Of a stretch of DNA of 8,172 nucleotides, positions 1-5,915 are shown piece after piece. The notes under the pieces were generated by a model. It did no database searches and had not been told where the DNA came from. It worked only from the letters and a program-made list of their open reading frames with translations. This stretch comes from an uncultured Treponema sp. (lineage in GTDB: Bacteria > Spirochaetota > Spirochaetia > Treponematales > Treponemataceae). The position numbers were made by a program, and so were the translations under genes. The stretch lies in assembly GCA_947176045.1 (NCBI GenBank), contig CAMWPF010000055.1, positions 1 through 8,172 on the forward strand, read 5' to 3'. Position 1 is the stretch's first letter. Each line of letters begins with the position of its first letter.

Positions 1-393
1 GCGGAGCTTGCGGATTTTGCGCGCGCGCACGGAATTTCGGTCTGCATTCCGGAAGCGGTTTCGTTCGGCGGAGAGAGGATCAGCTCTTCACGGATTCGGA
101 ATGCAGTTTCCGCGGCGGACTTTGCTTCCGCCGGGCAGATGCTCGGCCGTCCGTTCGCGCTGGATATGTCCGGCGTTCCTTTGGAGCGGGCCGGGGATGC
201 GGCGCGGTTCAGCCGCAGTTCCGTCAGGCAGGTGCTTCCGCCGGACGGACTGTATGATGTTGTTGCAAAACTGCCTGTAGGATCACTACGGACGCGTCTT
301 GACGTTGGCCCTCGATTTCTTCACCTCCGGGGGCTTTCCGGCAATGCGGATCCGCGTATCCAGGCTTTGGAATTTATATCAAACGGGAGGTAA
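1..393 (+). CDS. ribF: RibF, FAD synthetase (FMN adenylyltransferase), 3' part with degenerate flavokinase domain
   Basis: Frame 1 is open from the window edge to TAA at 391-393, giving the last 130 residues; the start lies upstream. RibF proteins usually join an N-terminal FMN adenylyltransferase (FMN + ATP to FAD) to a C-terminal riboflavin kinase. The adenylyltransferase end is clear: an ISSSRIR motif (visible residues 27-33, family ISSTxIR) followed by LGRPF (48-52), the usual domain boundary. Only 78 residues follow, where a kinase domain needs about 125. A PPDGLYDV stretch (80-87) resembles the kinase PPxGVYAV strand, and FLHLRGLSGN (106-115) resembles its FEVHLLDFSGD segment. The PTAN ATP/Mg motif is absent and the catalytic Glu appears to be replaced by Phe. 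The kinase half is therefore probably inactive (inference). The stop codon directly follows the rpsO ribosome-binding site, which fits the common ribF-rpsO-pnp cluster. FAD-synthetase identity is fairly sure; loss of kinase activity is not proven. Confidence 0.85.
   Translation, partial: AELADFARAHGISVCIPEAVSFGGERISSSRIRNAVSAADFASAGQMLGRPFALDMSGVPLERAGDAARFSRSSVRQVLPPDGLYDVVAKLPVGSLRTRLDVGPRFLHLRGLSGNADPRIQALEFISNGR
385..390 (+). promoter_or_regulatory. Shine-Dalgarno of rpsO, abutting the ribF stop
   Basis: GGGAGG lies 8 nt before the rpsO ATG and immediately before the ribF TAA. Ribosomes finishing ribF would cover this site, so the two genes are probably translationally coupled. It also supports ATG 399 as the rpsO start. 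Confidence 0.75.
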
Positions 394-398
394 GTATT

Positions 399-668
399 AT
401 GGCACTTACAAAAGAGACAACGGCTTCCATCGTGAGCAAGTACGGCGCGAAGGAAAAGGACACCGGCAACGTGAAGGTTCAGGTCGCCCTGCTTACAGAA
501 CGCGTCAAGCAGCTGACGGCGCACGTCAAGACATTCCCCAAGGATGCCGGCGCGAAGCGCGCGCTGCTCAAGGTTGTCGGACAGCGGCGGAAGATGCTCA
601 AGTACTTTGAGCGCACGGATCTGGAGGGATACCGCGCATTCATAAAGGAACTTGGTCTCCGCAAGTAG
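399..668 (+). CDS. rpsO: Small ribosomal subunit protein S15
   Basis: The protein is 89 residues, the standard S15 length, with family features in order: ALTKETTASIVSKYG at the N-terminus, DTGNVKVQVALLTER (21-35), VVGQRRKMLKYF (59-70) and the C-terminal IKELGLRK. S15 is a primary binder of 16S rRNA at the helix 20/21/22 junction and helps form bridge B4 with the large subunit. H42 and D49, corresponding to E. coli rRNA-contact residues His41 and Asp48 (mature numbering), are kept. The usually invariant DHHSRRGL stretch reads DAGAKRAL here (49-56), so several contact side chains differ. The start is ATG with GGGAGG 8 nt upstream. The gene sits between ribF and pnp, 5 nt after ribF, and has a terminator-like hairpin just after its stop. 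I see no separate promoter, so it is probably expressed with ribF. Confidence 0.97.
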   Translation: MALTKETTASIVSKYGAKEKDTGNVKVQVALLTERVKQLTAHVKTFPKDAGAKRALLKVVGQRRKMLKYFERTDLEGYRAFIKELGLRK

Positions 669-678
669 GCGCTGCAAG

Positions 679-717
679 AAGCCTGTTGCCGTGATTGCTG
701 GCGGCGCAGGCTTTTTT
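679..717 (+). terminator. Intrinsic terminator or attenuator after rpsO
   Basis: AAGCCTGT (679-686) and GCCG (688-691) pair with CGGC (702-705) and GCAGGCTT (706-713). One T is bulged, one pair is G-U, and the loop is about 10 nt. The downstream arm runs straight into six T (712-717). It starts 11 nt after the rpsO stop. Because pnp follows with no evident promoter of its own, partial termination (attenuation) between rpsO and pnp is plausible, as in other rpsO-pnp operons. Confidence 0.8.
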
Positions 718-729
718 GTTTCCGCCGCA

Positions 730-757
730 GTCGCAGGCGGGACCTCCTGCCCGCGAC
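730..757 (+). promoter_or_regulatory. Strong hairpin in the pnp leader (candidate RNase III / PNPase autoregulation site)
   Basis: A 12-bp stem, 730-741 with 746-757, closes on an ACCT loop and contains one A-C mismatch and one G-U pair. Only three T follow, so it is a poor terminator. It lies 47 nt before the pnp ATG. In E. coli the pnp leader forms a stem-loop that RNase III cuts, after which PNPase degrades the remaining duplex and represses its own mRNA. The position matches, but this stem is shorter than the E. coli one, so shared function is inference. Confidence 0.55.
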
Positions 758-804
758 TTTAAAGAAAGAACGAAAAGAACAAGGAATTGGGAAGAAGGAA
801 ATTC

Positions 805-2904
805 ATGTCAGTAGAAAGAGTAACGTACAAACTGGGCGATGCGGATTTGATCCTCGAGACAGGACGGATCGGCAAGCAGGCGAATGGGTGCGTCTATGCG
901 CAGTGGGGCGGCGCGGTTGTGATTGCGACGGTCTGCGCTTCGCACAACATCATTGAAGGGCAGGACTTCGTTCCTGTTACCGTTGACTACAACGAGAAAT
1001 TTTATGCCGCCGGAAAGATTCCGGGAGGCTTCGTTAAGCGCGAGGGGCGCCCGAAGGACAAGGAGATCCTGGTCTCCCGCCTCATCGACCGCCCGATGCG
1101 CCCGCTGTTCGAGCCGTCGTTCGGCCGGGAGCTTCAGATTGTTCCGACGTGCGTTTCTGCCGACGGAATCCATACGCAGGACATCCTTGCCGTCATCGCG
1201 GCTTCCGCGGCGGTAACGATTTCCGACATTCCGTTCCACGGGCCGGTCGCGGCGTGCCGCGTCGGATATGTGGACGGCGGGTACGTCATCAATCCGACGT
1301 TCGCGCAGATTGAGAAGTCGGACATGGAGATTGTCGTCGCCGGAACGGCGGACGGCTTCACCATGGTCGAGGGCGGCGCGCAGGAAGTGTCCGAGGAGGT
1401 CATGCTGGGCGCGCTCGCCAAGGCGCAGGAATTCCTCAAGGAGATGTGCCGCCTTCAGGAGGAGCTTCAGAAGAAGTGCGGAAAGGAGAAGCTTCCGCTT
1501 TCCCCGCTGTCCGTGACGCTTGCCAATTCCGCGCAGATCGAGGCGGAGGCGACGCCGCTGCTCAAGGACGCCTGCTTCCGCGACGGCAAGATGAACCGCG
1601 GCAGCGCGATTTCCGCCGTCCACAAGCAGCTTGCCGAAAAATATGCGGAGCAGCTTTCCGACCCGGTTCAGGCGAAGCTGTTCGACGCGCTGTTCGACGA
1701 CATTCAGTACAAGCTGCTGCGCAAGTCGATTTTGGACGAGGGCGTCCGCATCGACGGCCGCCGCACGGACGAAATCCGTCCGATCACGTGCGAGGTGAAC
1801 GTGCTGCCGTATCCGCACGGTTCCGCGCTGTTCACGCGCGGCGAAACGCAGTCGCTCGCCGTAACGACGCTGGGAACGTCCATGGACGAGCAGGTCTACG
1901 ACGACATCGACGGCGACCGCAGCGAGCATTTCATCCTGCACTACAACTTCCCGCCGTATTCTGTCGGCGAGGTCGGACGGCTGACGACGGGGCGCCGCGA
2001 GATCGGACATGGAAACCTCGCCCGCCGCTCGCTTGAGCCGATGGTTCCCAGCCGCGAGGAATTTCCGTATACGGTCCGCGTGGTTTCCGAAATCATGGAG
2101 TCCAACGGCTCGTCCTCGCAGGCTTCGACGTGCGGCGGCTGCCTTTCCATGCTTGCCGCGGGCGTTCCGATGAAGAAGATGGTCGCCGGCATCGCGATGG
2201 GGCTCATCACCGAAGGCGAGCATTACGAGAAGTACAAGATCCTTTCCGACATCCTCGGCGAGGAGGATCATCTGGGCGACATGGACTTCAAGGTCGCCGG
2301 AACGAAGGACGGAATCACCGGCTTCCAGATGGACATCAAGATTCCGGGCGTTACGACGGAAATCATGCAGAAGGCGCTGGAGCAGGCGCGCGTCGGCCGC
2401 CTGCACATCCTTTCGATTATGGAGAAGTGCATCGACAAGCCGCAGCCGGTCAGCGCGAACGCGCCGAAGATCCTTTCGATGAAGATTCCGGTGGACAAGA
2501 TCGGCGCGCTCATCGGCCCGGGCGGAAAGAACGTCAAGGCGCTCTGCGCGCAGTACAGCGTTACCATCAATACGGAGGACGACGGAACGGTTACCATCTA
2601 CGGGAAGAACGGAACGAGCGCCGAGGCCGCCAAGAAGGCGGTCAAGGGCATCACCGAAGATCCGGAGCCTGGCCTGATCTACAACGGGACGGTCAAGCGC
2701 ATCATGGATTTCGGCGCGTTCGTCGAAATCCTTCCGGGAAAGGAGGGGCTGTGCCACATTTCCAAGCTGTCCCGCGACCGCGTCAACAAGGTGACGGACG
2801 TTCTGAAGGAAGGCCAGCAGATTCCCGTGAAGCTTCTGGAAGTTGACAAGATGGGCCGCCTGAACCTTTCGTACATCGACGCGCTCGAAGAGCAGAAGAA
2901 GTAG
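805..2904 (+). CDS. pnp: Polyribonucleotide nucleotidyltransferase (PNPase)
   Basis: The 699-residue product has the usual PNPase length and full domain order: first RNase PH core (about 1-215), an all-helical linker (about 220-300), second RNase PH core (about 310-545), KH domain (about 557-615, GPGG at 571-574) and S1 domain (about 623-690). PNPase trims RNA 3'-5' by phosphorolysis, releasing nucleoside diphosphates, as a trimer in the cytoplasm and often in a degradosome. Visible motifs are GGFVKREGRP (74-83), RPMRPLF (96-102), the phosphate-binding GSSSQAS (435-441), and D488, D494 and K496, matching E. coli catalytic Asp486, Asp492 and Lys494. All look intact, so the enzyme should be active. 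ATG 805 was chosen because AAGGA lies 5 nt upstream and MSVERVTYKL is a typical PNPase N-terminus. An upstream in-frame TTG at 787 would add six residues but includes the ribosome-binding site. Hairpins lie before and after the gene. Confidence 0.98.
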   Translation: MSVERVTYKLGDADLILETGRIGKQANGCVYAQWGGAVVIATVCASHNIIEGQDFVPVTVDYNEKFYAAGKIPGGFVKREGRPKDKEILVSRLIDRPMRPLFEPSFGRELQIVPTCVSADGIHTQDILAVIAASAAVTISDIPFHGPVAACRVGYVDGGYVINPTFAQIEKSDMEIVVAGTADGFTMVEGGAQEVSEEVMLGALAKAQEFLKEMCRLQEELQKKCGKEKLPLSPLSVTLANSAQIEAEATPLLKDACFRDGKMNRGSAISAVHKQLAEKYAEQLSDPVQAKLFDALFDDIQYKLLRKSILDEGVRIDGRRTDEIRPITCEVNVLPYPHGSALFTRGETQSLAVTTLGTSMDEQVYDDIDGDRSEHFILHYNFPPYSVGEVGRLTTGRREIGHGNLARRSLEPMVPSREEFPYTVRVVSEIMESNGSSSQASTCGGCLSMLAAGVPMKKMVAGIAMGLITEGEHYEKYKILSDILGEEDHLGDMDFKVAGTKDGITGFQMDIKIPGVTTEIMQKALEQARVGRLHILSIMEKCIDKPQPVSANAPKILSMKIPVDKIGALIGPGGKNVKALCAQYSVTINTEDDGTVTIYGKNGTSAEAAKKAVKGITEDPEPGLIYNGTVKRIMDFGAFVEILPGKEGLCHISKLSRDRVNKVTDVLKEGQQIPVKLLEVDKMGRLNLSYIDALEEQKK

Positions 2905-2910
2905 GAATGG

Positions 2911-2924
2911 CGCCGCTTGCGGCG
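2911..2924. repeat. Perfect 14-bp inverted repeat just after pnp
   Basis: CGCCG, CTTG, CGGCG: the 14 bases are a perfect hairpin-forming palindrome 6 nt after the pnp stop and 6 nt before the terminator stem. It has no T-run of its own. It may stack with the terminator or protect the 3' end. Confidence 0.5.
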
Positions 2925-2930
2925 TGAGGA

Positions 2931-2962
2931 GGGGCGCTGACGGCTGTCTGCGCCCCTTTTTT
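2931..2962 (+). terminator. Intrinsic terminator of pnp
   Basis: GGGGCGC (2931-2937) pairs with GCGCCCC (2950-2956). A further GAC/GTC pairing lies inside across a T-T mismatch, closed by GGCT. Six T follow (2957-2962). The T-tract overlaps the stop codon (2961-2963) of the convergent kinase gene. Read from the other strand the stem is followed by CCTCCTCACG, with no T-run, so it should terminate pnp only. Confidence 0.88.
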
Positions 2963-4619
2963 AATATTTGAAGGCGCTTCCGCCGATGAACTCGCGGATG
3001 ATGGAGCGGGACGGCACGGCGGTCGGCGGGATGGGCGAGAAGTTGTTCAGGAAGTTGAGCAGCATGCACGCTTCCGAATATTCCTCGCGGCTGGGATTGA
3101 CGCAGCGCAGGAGCGGCTCGGCGAAAATCTTGAGCACCGCCAGCTCATAGTCGAGCGCGGTGTTCAGGATTGCGTCGGCGTTGTTCTGGAACGGAAAGAT
3201 GTGCAGCCGCTCCCCCTTCTGGACGTTCGGCCACATCGCGATGGTGTCCGCCGCAGACTTTCCGCGGAACTGTGCGTCGCGGACGAGGCGGCGGATGAGG
3301 CGGTTGTCGCTGGTGGAAATGCGGTTGTGGTCGTCAAGGTTCAGCTGCGTCAGCGCGGACAGGTAGATTTTGAATTTCAGTTCGGATGGAATGAGCGGCG
3401 TCAGCTTGTCGTTCAGTCCGTGGATGCCTTCCATGATGAGGATGTCGTTTTCGGCGAGGCGCATCCTGTTCGATTCCTCGAAGAACTGGACGCCCGCCTG
3501 AAAGTCGTATGACGGAACGGACACCTCCTTCCCTTCAAACAGTTCGATGAGGTTCTTGTTGAGCAGCGGGATGTCCAGCGCCTCAAGGCATTCGTAGTCG
3601 TAGTTTCCGTTCTCGTCCTTGGGATTGCGGTCGCGACCGACGTAGTAGTTGTCGAGGCTGATGACCTTCGGCATATAGCCGATGGCGCGCAGCTCCAGCG
3701 CGAGCTTCTTCGACGTCGTCGTCTTCCCGGAGCTGGACGGGCCTGCGATGAGGACGACGCGTACCTTGCGGCTGGAGGCGATCTGGTCGGCGATGTCGGC
3801 GATGCATTTTTCCTGAAACGTTTCCGAAATGGCGATGAAGTCGTCGGCGCGCCGCTCGCTGATGAGCTGGTTCAGCGATGCCGCGGACGTGACGCCCAGC
3901 TGCTTCCCCCACTGCTTGTAGCGCGAGTAGATGTTGAACAGCTTCGGCTCGTCCTCAAATTCGGGAAGGACGCCCGGCTCGTGGGATTTGGGGAAGCGGA
4001 GCAGGAATCCGCCGCCGTACGGCATGAGGGCGAACGTCTTCAGAAGTCCGGTGGACGGAACCAGCGGCCCGAAGTACATATCGCTGAATCCGTCAATCGT
4101 ATTGATGCGGATGACCGGCGGCGCGATATAGTTGAGCTGCCGCCTTGTTTCGGTGAGTCCGAGCGATTCGAACAGCGCGGTCGCCTCTTCATACGCGATG
4201 AATGTGGTGAGGATCGGAAGGTCTTGGGCGACGAGGCGGCGCATTTCCGCTTCAAGCGCGGCGACGTGTTCCGCTTCGACGGGGCTTCCTGTGTTGAGTG
4301 TGTAGTAGTAGCCGTAGCCGAGGCTGTGGCCGACGAGCAGCCTCGCGTCCGGATACAGGCGGTGCGCCGCCGCCGCAAGCAGCAGGCAGAGCGAGCGCCG
4401 GTAGACGATGGAGCCGTCCTTCGTGTCGTCGAGGACGGGCGCAAGGCGCGCGCTGCATTCGAGCTTTTTGTCGAGCGGGCAGACTTCGTTGTTGACGCGG
4501 ACGGCGAAAATCCGTTCCTCCGGCTCCGAAAAATGTTCACGCAGGGAAAGCGCCTGGATTCCTGCCTCCGCCTGGCATGTCGTTCCGTCGGGAAAGGTGA
4601 AAGTCAGTTTGTCTTGCAT
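2961..4619 (-). CDS. Nucleoside kinase of the uridine kinase family with TGS and ThrRS-like N-terminal domains
   Basis: The product has 552 residues. Residues 1-62 look like a TGS domain. Residues about 75-245 resemble the ThrRS second additional (editing) domain: AAHRLYPDARLLVGHSLGYG (84-103) matches the ThrRS H-x-L-x-P-x-x-x-x-x-I-G-P-x-x-x-x-G region, MYFGPLVP (181-188) matches MCRGPHVP, and YKQWGKQLGV (234-243) matches the end of that domain. Residues about 285-500 form a P-loop kinase: Walker A GPSSSGKT (293-300), the uridine-kinase SLDNYY (321-326) and LIMEGIHGLN (394-403). Such fusions are known and often annotated udk or TGS-domain nucleoside kinase; they phosphorylate nucleosides using NTP. 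The metal-site positions of the ThrRS editing domain (two His, Cys, His) read Leu, Ala, Tyr and Leu by my alignment, so editing is unlikely. AGGAG lies 10 nt before the ATG (4630-4634) and a TATAAT box lies upstream. The gene stands alone on the - strand, convergent with pnp and divergent from prfB. Exact substrate unknown. Confidence 0.9.
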   Translation of the reverse strand: MQDKLTFTFPDGTTCQAEAGIQALSLREHFSEPEERIFAVRVNNEVCPLDKKLECSARLAPVLDDTKDGSIVYRRSLCLLLAAAAHRLYPDARLLVGHSLGYGYYYTLNTGSPVEAEHVAALEAEMRRLVAQDLPILTTFIAYEEATALFESLGLTETRRQLNYIAPPVIRINTIDGFSDMYFGPLVPSTGLLKTFALMPYGGGFLLRFPKSHEPGVLPEFEDEPKLFNIYSRYKQWGKQLGVTSAASLNQLISERRADDFIAISETFQEKCIADIADQIASSRKVRVVLIAGPSSSGKTTTSKKLALELRAIGYMPKVISLDNYYVGRDRNPKDENGNYDYECLEALDIPLLNKNLIELFEGKEVSVPSYDFQAGVQFFEESNRMRLAENDILIMEGIHGLNDKLTPLIPSELKFKIYLSALTQLNLDDHNRISTSDNRLIRRLVRDAQFRGKSAADTIAMWPNVQKGERLHIFPFQNNADAILNTALDYELAVLKIFAEPLLRCVNPSREEYSEACMLLNFLNNFSPIPPTAVPSRSIIREFIGGSAFKY

Positions 4620-4651
4620 TATTTTGAATCTCCTGTTGAAGTGCTTTTTTC

Positions 4652-4657
4652 ATTATA
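4652..4657 (-). promoter_or_regulatory. -10 box for the nucleoside kinase gene
   Basis: On the - strand this is a perfect TATAAT, 32 nt before the kinase ATG. No convincing -35 is seen: the hexamer at 17-nt spacing is GAATTC. Transcription would start near 4645, leaving a leader of about 25 nt containing the AGGAG site. Confidence 0.55.
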
Positions 4658-4718
4658 CACTCATTTTACACCATGAATTCCAGAAAAAAAAGCGCCTGCC
4701 GCGCGGAACGCCGACGGT

Positions 4719-4747
4719 TTGACAAGATGTTCCGTTTCTTTTATTCT
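4719..4747 (+). promoter_or_regulatory. Sigma70-type promoter of prfB
   Basis: A perfect TTGACA (4719-4724) and TATTCT (4742-4747, four of six matches to TATAAT) are separated by exactly 17 nt. The start point would be near 4754, giving a leader of about 30 nt with GAGG at 4774-4777. It probably drives prfB, the PEGA gene and ftsY. Confidence 0.75.
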
Positions 4748-4783
4748 TGAACAATCTGAATATTGCATAGTTCGAGGTTTTGT

Positions 4784-5915
4784 ATGATTGATGATTTGCG
4801 GATGCCGATTGCGCAGTTGAGGGAAGACATTATGAACGTTTGGGGGCGTCTTTGACTCCGCCGCCATTGAACGGAAGATTGCGGAGAAGATGGCGCTGTC
4901 CGAGGCTCCCGGATTCTGGGACGACCACGCGAAGGCGGAATCGGTCATGGCGTCCGTGCGCAAGCTCAAGAGCCGGATCGAGCCGTGGAAGGAGCTGATT
5001 GCCGAGGACGACGACCTTGAGACGATGCTGGAGCTTGCCGGAGAAAGCGGCGCCGCGGAGGACGAGGCGGAGCTTCGGACGATGTACGAGGCGGCGAAGG
5101 CGAAATTCGAGCGGCTGAACATCCTGAACCTGCTTTCCGATGAAGTGGACGGCAGCAGCGCCTTCATTTCCATCCATTCCGGCGCGGGCGGCACCGAGGC
5201 GGAGGACTGGGCGTTCATGCTCAGCCGGATGTACTCGCGGTGGGCGGAGCGCCACGGCTACAAGGTCGAGGTCGTCGACCAGCTTGAGGCGGAGGGCGGC
5301 ATCAAGTCCGTTACGATGCAGATTGACGGCGACTACGTGTACGGCTATTTGAAGGGCGAGGCGGGAATCCACCGGCTTGTGCGCATCAGTCCGTTCGATT
5401 CCAACGCGCGCCGCCACACGTCGTTCTCGTCGGTGTACGTGTTCCCGGTGCTTGACGACACGATTGAAGTGGACATCCGCCCGGAAGACCTGCGCGTCGA
5501 TACATACCGCGCCGGCGGGAAGGGCGGGCAGCACGTCAACAAGACGGAGTCCGCGGTGCGCTTCACGCACATTCCGACAGGCATCGTCGTCGCGTGCCAG
5601 AGCGAGCGCAGCCAGCTCATGAACCGGGCGTCCGCGATGAGCATCCTGCGTGCCCGGCTGTACGAATACTACCGCCAGAAGAAGGAAGAGGAAAACCAGA
5701 AATTCAGCGGTGAAAAGAAGGACATCTCCTGGGGAAACCAAATCCGCTCGTATGTGTTCCAGCCGTACACGATGGTCAAGGACCACCGCACGAAGTGCGA
5801 GTCCGGCAACATTCAGGCTGTCATGGACGGCGACATCGACCAGTTCATGAACGCGTACCTTGTCGCGAAATGGAAGGGGCTGCCGATGGAGCCAAGTGAC
5901 GGCGAACATTTATAG
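4784..5915 (+). CDS. prfB: Peptide chain release factor 2 (RF2), expressed by +1 programmed frameshift
   Basis: RF2 ends translation at UGA and UAA by making the ribosome hydrolyse the peptidyl-tRNA ester. Frame one runs from ATG 4784 for 23 codons to CTT (4850-4852) and stops at in-frame TGA (4853-4855). A +1 shift that skips T4853 continues at GAC (4854) to TAG at 5913-5915, giving 376 residues (E. coli RF2 has 365). Key motifs sit in family positions: SPF, which reads the second and third stop bases, at 202-204, and GGQ, which catalyses hydrolysis, at 247-249, in AGGKGGQHVNKTESAVRF. E. coli has them at 205-207 and 250-252. The residue matching E. coli 246 is Ala (243), as in most bacteria. 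The ATG has GAGG 6 nt upstream. The last 20 bases overlap the next gene. Without the frameshift a conventional call would start late, at ATG 4890, and lose the N-terminus. Confidence 0.96.
4842..4856 (+). promoter_or_regulatory. RF2 autoregulatory +1 frameshift site
   Basis: The order is GGGGG (4842-4846), CGT, CTT (4850-4852), TGA (4853-4855), C (4856). This matches the E. coli prfB site (AGGGGG, TAT, CTT TGA C) in spacing: an internal Shine-Dalgarno-like G-run three bases before the slippery CTT, then a UGA in the poor context UGAC. When RF2 is scarce the ribosome pauses at UGA and slips forward one base, making more RF2. The only change in the G-run is U for A at its first base. Confidence 0.95.

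Noticed and set aside
375..380. TATATC as a possible -10 box for rpsO
   Set aside because: No -35-like hexamer lies at 16-18 nt upstream, and it sits too close to the ribosome-binding site to leave a sensible leader.
808..3069. A 753-codon open frame on the - strand opposite pnp
   Set aside because: Its translation is Arg/Leu/His-rich low-grade sequence with no recognisable domain. It is a shadow of pnp codon bias at high GC, and pnp itself is certain.
4683..4691. A-run read as a - strand terminator T-tract
   Set aside because: No stable stem precedes it on the - strand, and no - strand gene ends there.
5860..5895. Upstream TTG start for the PEGA-like gene
   Set aside because: It would add 12 hydrophilic residues before the signal sequence and enlarge the prfB overlap; GTG 5896 gives a normal signal peptide.
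4830..5909. A 359-codon open frame on the - strand opposite prfB
   Set aside because: Same kind of shadow; the + strand carries intact RF2 motifs.
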